A stretch of DNA of 64,000 nucleotides from Muribaculaceae bacterium (GCA_017964485.1 JAGCRW010000067.1:22614-86613), one strand, 5' to 3'. Counted from the stretch's first letter, positions 34,435 through 43,248 are shown. Translations and numbers: made by a program. The notes: generated by a model from the sequence alone, not told the origin.

Positions 34435-34926
34435 TTATTGCTCGTTGAGTCCCACGGTGGTGAGTTCAAAGACTAGCGTCTCGTTGGGGCCAATGGGGCC
34501 TTGGCCATTCACGCCATAACCTAAGTTGCTGGGAATAATAGCAATGGCTTTGGCGCCGGGTTTCATGAGAGTGATTACCTCGCGGAATCCGGCCACTACA
34601 TTCTGCAGTGGGAAAGGCACGATCTCGCCATTTGAGCTGTCAAACTCAGTGCCGTCGATGTGCTTGCCCACATAGATTACGTCGACAGTTTCGGTGGGCT
34701 TGAAGTTTTCGCCCTCACCTTCTTCGAGAATCTTGTAGCAGAGCCCCGACTCGGTCTTGATTAATGCCGTGTCGTTCTTCAGTTGGTCGGCGATATATTT
34801 CTCACCATCCTGCTTGTTGATGTCGGCAATAGATTCGATAGCCGTAGCCTCATTTTTGTTGCTATTGCAGCTTGCGGTACCACCAAGCAGGAGAGCAATA
34901 ATAAATAAATGAAAAAATCTTCTCAG
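34435..34926 (-). CDS. FKBP-type lipoprotein with a non-ATG start
   Basis: Reading back from the TAA, the frame is open to a stop at 34936-34938. It encodes FFHLFIIALLLGGTASCNSN, a clear lipoprotein signal with lipobox TASC, and then an FKBP domain (YKILEEGEGENF, VIYVGKHIDGTEFDSSNGEI, NVVAGFREVITLMKPGAK, IIPSNLGYGVNGQGPIG). No ATG, GTG or TTG lies upstream of the signal peptide; CTG at 34924-34926 (or ATC just before) is the only sensible start, giving 163 residues. It lies 23 bp after the preceding FKBP gene. A GTG at 34671 would cut the domain in half and is rejected. Confidence 0.75.
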   Translation of the reverse strand: MRRFFHLFIIALLLGGTASCNSNKNEATAIESIADINKQDGEKYIADQLKNDTALIKTESGLCYKILEEGEGENFKPTETVDVIYVGKHIDGTEFDSSNGEIVPFPLQNVVAGFREVITLMKPGAKAIAIIPSNLGYGVNGQGPIGPNETLVFELTTVGLNEQ

Positions 34927-34949
34927 GATTGTTTTTTAGTGTGATGAGA

Positions 34950-35930
34950 TTATTTGGCGGGGGTTGGTGCGGGTGCTGGAGCTGGACGACCTGGTGCTGG
35001 GCGGCCTGGAGCTGGACGACCTGGAGCTGGTGCTGGACGACCAGGGGCTGGAGCAACTTCAGCATCTTGTGCAGGAGCTTTCTTTGCTGTGCCAGCAGTA
35101 ATCTCAAACACGAGAGTCTCGTTAGGACCAATCTTGCGGCCATCGCCACGGTCTTGATAAGCCAACTCTCCAGGGATGATGGCTATCACCTTAGAGCCTG
35201 GTTTCATGAGCTTGAGAACCTCGCTGAATCCAGGAACAACACCTTGCATAGTGAAAGGAACTTCCTTGCCGTTAGAGGTGTCAAACACTCGGCCGTCGAT
35301 GTGCTTGCCCACGTAAGAAACGTTTACGATATCATCGTCAACAAAGTTGTCGCCCTTACCTTCTTTAACGATCTTGTAGGCGATGCCCGATTTGGTCTTC
35401 TTGAAATCTTTGTCTTTCTTGATTTGCTCAGCAATGTATTGCTTGCCAGCTTCACCGTTCTCTGCGCCCTTGGCTTTTTGTGCTCTTTCTATCATGCCCA
35501 TAATTTGCATTTGGGTATTTTGGAACTCTTGTTCGAGAGTCTCCAATTTTAGTGTGTCTTTGCCTTCAAGAGCTTTCTTAAACTCGTTGATGAAGAGTTT
35601 GCGGTCTACATGAACACCTTGCACCTCAAGTTGTGCGAGCTGATGATAGAATTGCATACCCCACTGCAAGCCCTGAATGTAGCTTTGGCTGTTTTTGGTG
35701 GTATCCATATTGAAAACGTCGATCATTCCCTTCATTAATTGGTCTTTGTCTAGGTCATTGGCCATGTTGGGATTGAACTGGAGTTGCGCTTTCAGTTGTG
35801 TTCCGGTCATTTTGCCCAAAATCTCGGCAATAGAGTCGTTCAATTTGTTAGATTCTGATTTGCCTTTACAGCCTGTTACTGTAGTGCCCACGAGAAGGGC
35901 AGCGATTACTAAAAATAAATACTTTTTCAT
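34950..35930 (-). CDS. FKBP-type lipoprotein with Pro-Ala-Gly-Arg repeat tail
   Basis: 326 residues. The lipobox TVTGC is at residues 17-21, so it should be attached to an envelope membrane. An FKBP_N helical region follows (30-160), then the catalytic FKBP domain (about 185-285; VSYVGKHIDGRVFDTSNGKE, FSEVLKLMKPGSKVI, GELAYQDRGDGRKI). The last 35 residues are a PGRPAP-type repeat, encoded by a GC-rich minisatellite at about 34972-35055 that could change length by slippage. The tail may span the cell wall or bind partners. Third-from-last gene of a four-FKBP operon. Confidence 0.9.
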   Translation of the reverse strand: MKKYLFLVIAALLVGTTVTGCKGKSESNKLNDSIAEILGKMTGTQLKAQLQFNPNMANDLDKDQLMKGMIDVFNMDTTKNSQSYIQGLQWGMQFYHQLAQLEVQGVHVDRKLFINEFKKALEGKDTLKLETLEQEFQNTQMQIMGMIERAQKAKGAENGEAGKQYIAEQIKKDKDFKKTKSGIAYKIVKEGKGDNFVDDDIVNVSYVGKHIDGRVFDTSNGKEVPFTMQGVVPGFSEVLKLMKPGSKVIAIIPGELAYQDRGDGRKIGPNETLVFEITAGTAKKAPAQDAEVAPAPGRPAPAPGRPAPGRPAPGRPAPAPAPTPAK

Positions 35931-35975
35931 AATAAATTTTTGTGTATTAATGTGTTGTTAATAGGTTTCTTGAGT

Positions 35976-36566
35976 TTATTGCTTGCTCTCTACTTTTATG
36001 AGCTGAACGTCGAAGATGAGAGTTGAGTTAGGTTGAATGGGGCCTGTGCCGTGTGGGCCGTAGGCGAGGTTGGAGGGGATGAAGAGTCGCCATGCGGCGC
36101 CCTCGTTCATAAGCTGCAGACCCTCGACCCAGCCGGGGATTACTTGTCCCACGGCAAAGGTGGCTGGCTCACCGCGCTCTACTGAACTGTCGAACACTGT
36201 GCCGTCGATCAATCGTCCAGTGTAGTGCACTGTCACCACGTCGTTGGGGCCAGGCTTAGCGCCGTCGCCCTCTTTGAGCACGAGATACTGCAGACCACTC
36301 TCGGTGACCTTTACGCCTTCGTTCTGCGCATTCTGCTCGAGGAATTTCTTGCCTAGCTCCTCGTTGATGGCGCCAGCGTTGGCCTCAAGCTCGGTGAAGA
36401 ACTCCTGCACCACTTTCTTGGCCTCGTCGTAACTCATTTTTTTCTCTTTGTCTTCATACACGTCACGCAGGGCCTCGGCAAAATCGTCGGCATTGATGCT
36501 TTGGATTCCTGAGCCCTTGAAATTCTGGGCCATACTCAAGCCCAGCGCATAGCTTAACTTGTCCAT
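35976..36566 (-). CDS. FKBP-type peptidyl-prolyl isomerase (FklB/Mip-like), probably cytoplasmic
   Basis: 196 residues with no signal peptide (MDKLSYALGLSMAQNFKGSG). The N-terminal helical dimerisation domain (1-90) is followed by the FKBP catalytic domain with VTVHYTGRLIDGTVFDSSVE, FAVGQVIPGWVEGLQLMNEG and IPSNLAYGPHGTGPIQPNST. These are the usual active-site residues. It is the first of four FKBP genes on this strand, so one promoter may serve a cytoplasmic isomerase and three exported ones. Confidence 0.93.
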   Translation of the reverse strand: MDKLSYALGLSMAQNFKGSGIQSINADDFAEALRDVYEDKEKKMSYDEAKKVVQEFFTELEANAGAINEELGKKFLEQNAQNEGVKVTESGLQYLVLKEGDGAKPGPNDVVTVHYTGRLIDGTVFDSSVERGEPATFAVGQVIPGWVEGLQLMNEGAAWRLFIPSNLAYGPHGTGPIQPNSTLIFDVQLIKVESKQ

Positions 36567-36603
36567 ATAATAATTTATTTATTGTATTCTTAAATTCAAA
36601 CTG

Positions 36604-36611
36604 CAAAGGTA
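36604..36611 (-). promoter_or_regulatory. -7 box of the FKBP operon
   Basis: TACCTTTG on the minus strand, 38 bp upstream of the first FKBP start, with TTTA rather than TTTG in the -33 position. 36612-36843 has no gene. Confidence 0.5.
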
Positions 36612-36843
36612 TAGACAATTAACGTTATAAAGGTTATTTTTTAGATAAAAATTGTTTAAAAAAATATTTTTGATTAGGTGTGGCGCCCGAAAGTGTGCAA
36701 GATGCACAATGGCTGTTAAGCGCAGTTCTTCCCCTGAAAGTGTAAAAAACTAAAAAACTCACTAAAAAATGCAGGTTGTTTCGTTTTTTATTGCTAAGTT
36801 TGTAATTTGGAATAGGAGTAGAACTTTTTTATACTCATTAGTT

Positions 36844-39135
36844 ATGACTCAGGAAGAAGAGAACAAGATAATAGACTCGGCTTATGAGGTGCTGATAAAC
36901 GGTTATTTGGCGAGCAGTCACCGCAAGAAGGTTGAGAAGATAGAGAAGGCGTTCAGGTTTGCGCGTCGTGCTCACGCAGGAGTGCGTCGCCGCTCTGGCG
37001 AGCCTTATATCCTTCATCCTATTGCAGTTGCGACAATAGTGAGTCAGGAGATAGGCATGGGCTCGACATCGATATGCGCCGCGCTGCTCCATGATGTGGT
37101 GGAGGACACGGAATATACCGCCGACGATATCAGAGCGATCTTTGGCGATGAGCTCATTACCGATGCCGAAGACAGTGCGGGCAACAAGAAGCCCGAGAAG
37201 GTGGGCGACAAGATTGCCAACATCGTTGAGGGCTTGACGAAGATTTCGGGAGGCATCTTTGGTGACAAGGCATCTGTACAGGCCGAGAATTTCAAGAAGC
37301 TGCTGCTGACGATGAGCGATGATGTGAGGGTGATTCTTATCAAGATTGCCGACCGCCTGCACAACATGCGCACTCTGTCGTCGATGCCCGCTGCCAAGCA
37401 GCGCAAGATAGCTGGTGAGACGCTCTACATCTATGCTCCGCTGGCTCACAGGCTGGGCCTCTTTGCGATAAAATCGGAGCTTGAAGACCTGAGTTTCAAA
37501 TATGAACACCCCGACATCCACAAGTCGATAACTGATGCCGTGGAGGCGAGTGCCGGCAAGCGCAACGACATGTTTGAGCGTTTCTCGGCGCCTATCCGCG
37601 CGCGCCTGGATGCCGTGGGCCTGGAATATGAGTTCAAGGCGAGAGTGAAGTCGTGCTACTCGATATGGAAAAAGATGCAGGCTAAGCGCATCCCCATTGA
37701 TGAGATTTATGACATCTATGCTGCCCGCATCGTGTTTGAATGTCCTGACGACAAAGACGAGAACGTGACCTGCTGGGCCATCTACAACGAAATCACGAAG
37801 ATTTACAACAAGATACATCCAGGGCGCATCCGCGACTGGCTGACACGGGCGAAGCCTAACGGCTACCGCGCGCTTCACCTGACGGTGATGGGCCCCGACG
37901 GCGAATGGATAGAGGTGCAGATACGCAGCCGCAAGATGGACATCATCGACGAGCGCGGCATGACGGCACACTGGATTTATAAAGAGGGCGGCGGAGAACT
38001 GGAGGAGGATATCCAGCTTGAGAAGCTGATACGCGAGATTGATGAGATTCTCAAGAATCCTGAGCCTAATGCCCTCGACTTCCTTGACTCGATAAAGCTG
38101 AACCTATATGCCCGCGAGATCACGGTGTTTACCCCCAAGGGCGATGGCGTGACTCTGCCTAAGGGCGCCTCGGTGCTCGACTTGGCGTTCACGCTGCACT
38201 CTGAGATAGGTTATCACTGCATCGCCGGCAAGGTGAACCACAAGTTGGTGCCCATCTCACATAAACTCTCGAGCGGTGACCAAGTGGAGATTCTGACGTC
38301 ACAGACGATGAAGCCCCAGCCCGAGTGGTCGCGCTTTGTGGTGAGCGCCAAGGGCAAGACGCGCCTGAACTTGGCCTTCAGGCACATGCGCCGCGAGATT
38401 ATGGACCGTGGTGAGGACCAGTTCAAGAAATTCATGGCCCAGAACTCTGCCGAGATTAATAACGAGAACCTTACCCGCATCATCAGCGGGCTTGGCGTGC
38501 AGAACAAAGATGAGCTCTATTTTAAGATTGGAAACGGTGACATCGTGCTGACGCCAGTGCTGCTCAAAGCGTTGAAGCCTGCATCACAGAACCTGCTCAG
38601 TAAGTTGTGGCGCAACTCATTTGGCGGTAAGTCGGTGAAGGACGCCACCTCACCAAGCGATGATTCGGGGACAGGGGAAATCGACCGCAAGAAGGTGTAT
38701 GTGCTCAAGACCGTTGACGGCAAGAGCAACTACCGCCTCTCGAAGTGCTGCCATCCCCTGCCTGGCGACGATGTGGTGGCTTTTGTCTCGCGCAAGAACG
38801 AGGTGTTGGTGCACAAGACTGACTGCCCTACAGCAATGCGCCTGAAGAGTGGCTATGGCGGCCGCATCATCGAGACTCAGTGGCAGCTCAGCGATGAGAC
38901 GTTCTTTGCCTCTATCAAGGTTGAGGGAATCGACCGCATGGGCATCCTGCAAGAGATTATATACTTGATTTCTACCAACTTGGCCATTAATATCCGTCGA
39001 TTGAACATCACTTCAGAGGCTGGCGTGTTTGCTTGTGAGATGGATGTTCTGGTCGAGGATGTTGACGCCGTGACCAAGATGTGCAAGCGGCTTGGCAGGG
39101 TGAAAGGCGTCACAAAGGCGGTAAGACAAAGCTAG
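36844..39135 (+). CDS. rel: Bifunctional (p)ppGpp synthetase/hydrolase (RelA/SpoT family)
   Basis: 763 residues from the ATG at 36844 (MTQEEENKIIDSAYEVL). A longer frame to 36769 adds an unlikely hydrophobic leader. The HD hydrolase domain keeps ICAALLHDVVEDTEYT and ILIKIADRLHNMRT. The synthetase domain has RDWLTRAKPNGYRALHLTVM and IEVQIRSRKMD. TGS (ITVFTPKGDGVTLPKGASVL), zinc-finger-like (SKCCHPLPGDDVVAFVS) and ACT domains follow. An intact HD site suggests it both makes and degrades the alarmone, as expected for the single long Rel of Bacteroidota. The stop is TAG, followed at once by a heptanucleotide array. Confidence 0.96.
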   Translation: MTQEEENKIIDSAYEVLINGYLASSHRKKVEKIEKAFRFARRAHAGVRRRSGEPYILHPIAVATIVSQEIGMGSTSICAALLHDVVEDTEYTADDIRAIFGDELITDAEDSAGNKKPEKVGDKIANIVEGLTKISGGIFGDKASVQAENFKKLLLTMSDDVRVILIKIADRLHNMRTLSSMPAAKQRKIAGETLYIYAPLAHRLGLFAIKSELEDLSFKYEHPDIHKSITDAVEASAGKRNDMFERFSAPIRARLDAVGLEYEFKARVKSCYSIWKKMQAKRIPIDEIYDIYAARIVFECPDDKDENVTCWAIYNEITKIYNKIHPGRIRDWLTRAKPNGYRALHLTVMGPDGEWIEVQIRSRKMDIIDERGMTAHWIYKEGGGELEEDIQLEKLIREIDEILKNPEPNALDFLDSIKLNLYAREITVFTPKGDGVTLPKGASVLDLAFTLHSEIGYHCIAGKVNHKLVPISHKLSSGDQVEILTSQTMKPQPEWSRFVVSAKGKTRLNLAFRHMRREIMDRGEDQFKKFMAQNSAEINNENLTRIISGLGVQNKDELYFKIGNGDIVLTPVLLKALKPASQNLLSKLWRNSFGGKSVKDATSPSDDSGTGEIDRKKVYVLKTVDGKSNYRLSKCCHPLPGDDVVAFVSRKNEVLVHKTDCPTAMRLKSGYGGRIIETQWQLSDETFFASIKVEGIDRMGILQEIIYLISTNLAINIRRLNITSEAGVFACEMDVLVEDVDAVTKMCKRLGRVKGVTKAVRQS

Positions 39136-39177
39136 TTCACAGTTCACAGTTATCAGTTTTCAGTTATCAGTTATCAG
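39136..39177. repeat. Heptanucleotide array after rel
   Basis: Six 7-bp units of consensus TTATCAG (TTCACAG twice, then TTATCAG-type units), starting at the base after the rel TAG stop. Confidence 0.9.
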
Positions 39178-39226
39178 CCTGGCGCTTGAAACAACAAATA
39201 CTTCTAATTCACGTTTATAAAGAACA

Positions 39227-41326
39227 ATGATGAAGCAATCGTTAAAGACAAAGGTGATTATCATGCTGCTCATCGCTCTTACGGTGGGCGTGCTGTCGCT
39301 TTTCTTAGTGGGAGGCACCAGCGATAAGCTTGTTTATATTGAGGGACGTCCGTGGAATTATCCTAAGCTTATCGCTCCGTTTGACATACCCATAGACTAT
39401 GACTCGGTGAGCTCACAGCACATCAAGGACAGCATCAATGCCGCTTTTGCGCCTTTCTACTTAGATAAAAACGATGTGAAAGAGAATGCTCTGTCTAAAA
39501 TCAAGGGCTCGCTCGATTCTATCACTTCGCTAAAGCCTGCGGTAAGGACCAAGATTATCAACTATGTTGACACCTTGTTTAGCCACGGCATCATCGACAT
39601 CGACACTCAGAACAAGATTTCACGAGGAGAAGTCACTGAAATAAGGAAATACTCCCAAGACGACATTAACATCAGCACTGTGAGCGCCTCTCAACTGCGA
39701 TCGCACGAGGCGGCCTATAAGGAGCTGAAGGACTTCCTCTCGCAGATGCACATTCCCGAGGACTGGCAGGTTTCTGATATACTTTATCATAATATAAAAC
39801 CCACGCTTGAATATGATAAGGTGAAGACCGAGACACAACTCGAAGAGGAGTACAAGCTTGCCTTGGCGCCACATGGGGTGAAGGTGAAAGGCGAGCGCAT
39901 CATCGATTACGGCGAGATAGTCACAGCCGAGAAGTACACGCTGCTGAAGACCTATGAGCGAATACTTAATGAGAAAAAACTTGATAACTCGGTTAAGAGT
40001 TTCTCGCGCTATGGCAACATCGTGCTGCTGTTTCTCATCTTGTTGTCCTATTACCTCTTCATCAGGACTCTTGTACCCACAGTTTTCAGCAGTCTGCGTA
40101 GCATGGTGTTCCTCTTCAGTTTCATCTTCTTGTTTGTGCTTATAGTGTATCTCATCTCACTGCTCCGGCCAGGGTTCCTGTATATAGTGCCCTTTGCGCT
40201 GGTGCCTATAGTGGTGACGATATTCTTCAACACGTCGCTGGGATATGTCACTCACATGGTAGTAGTGCTACTGAGCTCGTTTGTAGCTCCCGATTCCATC
40301 GACTTTGTGATAATGCAGTTCCTTGCCGGTATCATAGCCATTGTCTCGATAAAGGGACTGATGCAGCGCTCACAACTGGTGGTGTGTGCACTGTTCATAT
40401 TCTTGTGCTACACCATTACCTACGTCACTCAATCGGTAGTGCGTTATGGTGCCATCGACACTATCGACTGGCATGTTATTCTCTATTTTGCCGTTAACTG
40501 CATTGTGCTCTCGTTTGCCTATTTTGGCATTTTCATCGTGGAGAAGATATTTGGCTTCACCTCACAGGTTACTCTAGTGGAGCTGAGCGACATCAACAAC
40601 GATGTGCTGCGTGAGCTCTCGGAGAACTGCCCAGGCACTTTCCAGCATTCATTGCAGGTTGCCACGCTGGCAGGAGAGGCGGCACGACAGATAGGCGCCA
40701 ATGTGCAGCTTGTGCGTGCTGGAGCTTTGTATCACGATATCGGCAAGATCGATAACCCGGCATTCTTCACCGAGAATCAGAGCGGCGTGAATCCGCACGA
40801 TGTGCTCAAACCCGATCAGAGTGCGTCGATAGTGATTTCGCACGTTACCGACGGTCTGCGTCGTGCCGAGAAAGCCAAGCTCCCTGAGGTGATAAAAGAC
40901 CTTATCGCTCAGCACCACGGCACCAGCAAGACGCGTTATTTCTACAACAAGGCTTTGCGGCAAAGCGCCACTGGCAATGTACCAACTGAGCCCTATACAT
41001 ATCCAGGTCCAAACCCCACCACACGCGAGGCGGCTATATTGATGATGGCCGACGCCTGCGAGGCGGCGACTAAGAGCCTGAGTGATCCCAATGAGCAGAA
41101 CATCACCGAAATGGTTGAGAAGATTGTGGAGGGCCAGGTGGCCGATGGTATGTTCTACGACGCACCTATCAGCTACAAGGAAATCACCGAGGTGAAGAAG
41201 TGCCTGATCAAGCGCCTGCTCACCTTCTATCACACGCGTGTCTCTTATCCTGAGGACGTGAAACCCACAGTGTCATACGACACCGACTCTTCACTGAGCG
41301 ACCCCGAAAACCTGAACATAGAATAG
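39227..41326 (+). CDS. 7TM-HD (7TMR-HDED) phosphohydrolase, PgpH-like
   Basis: 699 residues. An N-terminal membrane helix is followed by an extracytoplasmic domain (residues about 35-260), then seven hydrophobic helices (270-460) and a C-terminal cytoplasmic HD domain. The HD domain has FQHSLQVATLAGEAARQIG, GALYHDIGKIDNPAFFTENQ and AQHHGTSKTRYFYNKA. The architecture is that of PgpH, which hydrolyses cyclic di-AMP in Firmicutes. Bacteroidota members are presumed to do the same; the substrate is not shown here. Second start Met chosen by convention only (MMKQ). It heads a run of four same-strand envelope genes and ends in TAG. Confidence 0.92.
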   Translation: MMKQSLKTKVIIMLLIALTVGVLSLFLVGGTSDKLVYIEGRPWNYPKLIAPFDIPIDYDSVSSQHIKDSINAAFAPFYLDKNDVKENALSKIKGSLDSITSLKPAVRTKIINYVDTLFSHGIIDIDTQNKISRGEVTEIRKYSQDDINISTVSASQLRSHEAAYKELKDFLSQMHIPEDWQVSDILYHNIKPTLEYDKVKTETQLEEEYKLALAPHGVKVKGERIIDYGEIVTAEKYTLLKTYERILNEKKLDNSVKSFSRYGNIVLLFLILLSYYLFIRTLVPTVFSSLRSMVFLFSFIFLFVLIVYLISLLRPGFLYIVPFALVPIVVTIFFNTSLGYVTHMVVVLLSSFVAPDSIDFVIMQFLAGIIAIVSIKGLMQRSQLVVCALFIFLCYTITYVTQSVVRYGAIDTIDWHVILYFAVNCIVLSFAYFGIFIVEKIFGFTSQVTLVELSDINNDVLRELSENCPGTFQHSLQVATLAGEAARQIGANVQLVRAGALYHDIGKIDNPAFFTENQSGVNPHDVLKPDQSASIVISHVTDGLRRAEKAKLPEVIKDLIAQHHGTSKTRYFYNKALRQSATGNVPTEPYTYPGPNPTTREAAILMMADACEAATKSLSDPNEQNITEMVEKIVEGQVADGMFYDAPISYKEITEVKKCLIKRLLTFYHTRVSYPEDVKPTVSYDTDSSLSDPENLNIE

Positions 41327-41340
41327 TTAGATAACTTGCA

Positions 41341-41859
41341 ATGACTTTTTATACTATATTGCTCATATTGGGAGGCATCTGCCTGGTTGCGGCTCTAGTG
41401 CTGGTTATTAAGCCCTGGACGGTGGCTGCAATACCTGCCTATGCGGGGCTGTGGCTGCTGCATCTGAGCAAATATACCATGTTCCCCAAGTGGACTTTCA
41501 TCTTCTATGGCATTGCCACGGCAATGGTGATAGGACTGAAATATATCTCTCCAAAAGGTGAGCCCGATGGACGCACCACAGGAAATCTTTATATAGGGCT
41601 TGGCGCCATGATGGGCTGCCTGCTGGGTATGCTTATCGACGCGCGATTCATGCTCTTGGGCACTGCTCTTGGCGCTGTAATGGGCGAGGTGGCCTACAGC
41701 CGCACACCGCATGGCAAGTGGCTCATGCTTTCAAAATCCAATTTTATTCAGTATCTTTGCGCCCGAGGACTGCCCGCCATCGTTGCTGTGGCAATGATAG
41801 GCGTGGGAATTGAGGGCTTTGTCTATGACATAGCCGATGTTAGACCGATTTATTTATAA
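41341..41859 (+). CDS. Polytopic inner-membrane protein, 172 residues (hypothetical)
   Basis: Five or six hydrophobic segments are visible: ILLILGGICLVAALVLVI, WTVAAIPAYAGLWLLHL, WTFIFYGIATAMVIGL, a Gly-rich IGLGAMMGCLLGMLIDA with LLGTALGAVMGEVAYS, and GLPAIVAVAMIGVGIEG. The glycine-spaced central part looks like a glycine zipper and recalls DUF456-type proteins, but I cannot assign the family firmly. It starts 15 bp after the 7TM-HD gene and ends 7 bp before the DUF4919 gene, so it is probably in the same operon. Function unknown. Confidence 0.8.
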   Translation: MTFYTILLILGGICLVAALVLVIKPWTVAAIPAYAGLWLLHLSKYTMFPKWTFIFYGIATAMVIGLKYISPKGEPDGRTTGNLYIGLGAMMGCLLGMLIDARFMLLGTALGAVMGEVAYSRTPHGKWLMLSKSNFIQYLCARGLPAIVAVAMIGVGIEGFVYDIADVRPIYL

Positions 41860-41865
41860 GTAGTT

Positions 41866-42582
41866 ATGAACAAAAACAGAATATTCTTTTCATTAGTGTT
41901 GCTCCTGCTCACGGCATTGGCAGTGAACGCGCAGTATAAATTTAAGGTAACGGAGCTTGACTTCGATAAAATCAAGCAGGAAACCCTTAATCCTTATTCA
42001 CGCTATTATTACCCCAAGCTTGTGAAATCGTTCAAGAGCAACGACACCATCATGAACTTTGAGGCCTATCGCAACCTGTATTACGGTTTCATCTTCCAAG
42101 AGGATTATAACCCCTTCCGTCACAACGAATTTGAAGGCAAAGACGAGGTGGAGGCGCTCTACTACAAGAGTACTCCACTGTCGCGTGAGGAGTGCGATAA
42201 GATTGCGCGATATGCCGAAATGGCGCTCGACGACAACCTCTTTGACATTGACCAGCTCAATTACTACATCTATGCCTTGAAGGAGAAGAAGAAATATGCC
42301 CGCGCGGCAGTTCGACAATATCGTCTTGACAAGCTAATCGCCGCCATCATGTCGAGCGGGCGCGGCACCGAAGATGAGCCCTGGGTAGTGATTTTCCCGG
42401 AGCATGAATATACTATCATAAACTTCCTGGGCTATGTTGCCAAAGACCATCAAGAACTTGAAGGAGGCATCGACTGCATTAAGTCGGTGAGTGACAAAGA
42501 CCCAAAGAAAACCCGCGACTTCTACTTCGACGTGTCGCAAATGCTCCAAGAGACTGCCCGCAAGTTCCCCGATGACTTTTAG
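41866..42582 (+). CDS. DUF4919-family exported protein
   Basis: 238 residues with a signal peptide (IFFSLVLLLLTALAVNAQ). The mature protein begins FKVTELDFDKIKQETL and has SRYYYPKLVKSFKSNDTIMN, YRNLYYGFIFQEDYNPFRHN and EPWVVIFPEHEYTIINFLGY, which match the Bacteroidota DUF4919 family. It is mostly helical and tetratricopeptide-like. No known activity. It sits 7 bp after the preceding membrane gene, in an operon of small envelope proteins, and its stop is TAG. Confidence 0.85.
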   Translation: MNKNRIFFSLVLLLLTALAVNAQYKFKVTELDFDKIKQETLNPYSRYYYPKLVKSFKSNDTIMNFEAYRNLYYGFIFQEDYNPFRHNEFEGKDEVEALYYKSTPLSREECDKIARYAEMALDDNLFDIDQLNYYIYALKEKKKYARAAVRQYRLDKLIAAIMSSGRGTEDEPWVVIFPEHEYTIINFLGYVAKDHQELEGGIDCIKSVSDKDPKKTRDFYFDVSQMLQETARKFPDDF

Positions 42583-42612
42583 TAATTAAACCCAACGTAA
42601 AACTTTATTATT

Positions 42613-43116
42613 ATGAAAAAAACAATCTTATTATTACTTGCCGCTGTGTTGTTGCCTCTGGCAGTCAATGCACAAGGATTTTATGCCTATATTGTAGACC
42701 ATGATGGTCCCGTAACCAACGTTCGCAATGCACCACGTGGAAAAGTGGTGACCACACTGCCCACCGATAAGGCGCTTGTCGTCACTCTGCTTGCAGCAAA
42801 GGGCGAGTGGTGGAAAGTTGGCGATGTGGTAGATCAGTATGGTGACGACGAGATGGAATTTGTTCTCCGAGGCTCGAAAACTGGCTACTGGATTCACCGC
42901 TCACTGTTGTGGTTTGGTGTAACTGGCGACCCAGAAGGCGCGCTGCGTGCAACACCGTCAAAAAATGGTAAAGCAGTAAAGATTCCGGGCGAGCCCTATT
43001 TCCATCCTCTAGCTCTTAAAGGCAACTGGATAAAAGTGGTTAGCACCGACGGAAAGTGCACCGGTTGGCTTCATCGCGACAGAATCTGCTACAACCCCCT
43101 TACCACTTGTCCGTAA
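42613..43116 (+). CDS. Exported protein with two bacterial SH3-like domains
   Basis: 167 residues with a signal peptide (MKKTILLLLAAVLLPLAVNA). The first SH3-like repeat reads GPVTNVRNAPRGKVVTTLP and ends YWIHRSLLWFG. The second reads GALRATPSKNGKAVKIPGEP and ends CTGWLHRDRICYNPL. Bacterial SH3 domains often bind peptidoglycan or other wall components. No catalytic domain is attached. It is the last gene in the run that starts with the 7TM-HD phosphohydrolase; a palindrome follows the stop. Confidence 0.85.
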   Translation: MKKTILLLLAAVLLPLAVNAQGFYAYIVDHDGPVTNVRNAPRGKVVTTLPTDKALVVTLLAAKGEWWKVGDVVDQYGDDEMEFVLRGSKTGYWIHRSLLWFGVTGDPEGALRATPSKNGKAVKIPGEPYFHPLALKGNWIKVVSTDGKCTGWLHRDRICYNPLTTCP

Positions 43117-43139
43117 CCACCAAACACTACCGAGTCAAG

Positions 43140-43156
43140 TGTTCTTATTAAGAACA
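43140..43156. terminator. Palindrome after the SH3 protein gene
   Basis: TGTTCTTATTAAGAACA, a near-perfect 17-bp dyad followed by a T-rich stretch; possible terminator or protein-binding site. Confidence 0.4.
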
Positions 43157-43212
43157 TAGTTTTTGTCTTTCGTTGTTTTTTAGAAAAGAGAAAAAGTTAC
43201 GGAAAATAAGAA

Positions 43213-43248
43213 AAAAATCGCAATAAATTTGTTTTTATTGCGATTTTT
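43213..43248 (+). terminator. Long AT-rich terminator hairpin upstream of the recombinase gene
   Basis: Perfect 15-bp stem (AAAAATCGCAATAAA at 43213-43227 and its complement at 43234-43248) with a 6-nt loop. The complement arm ends in TTTTT. It overlaps the predicted recombinase promoter. Confidence 0.75.

Noticed and set aside
34435-34671. 78-residue FKBP fragment starting at GTG 34671
   Set aside because: The frame is open for a further 85 codons upstream and encodes a lipoprotein signal and the start of the FKBP domain.
36838-37971. 377-codon minus-strand frame opposite rel
   Set aside because: Antisense to conserved rel domains and without family features.
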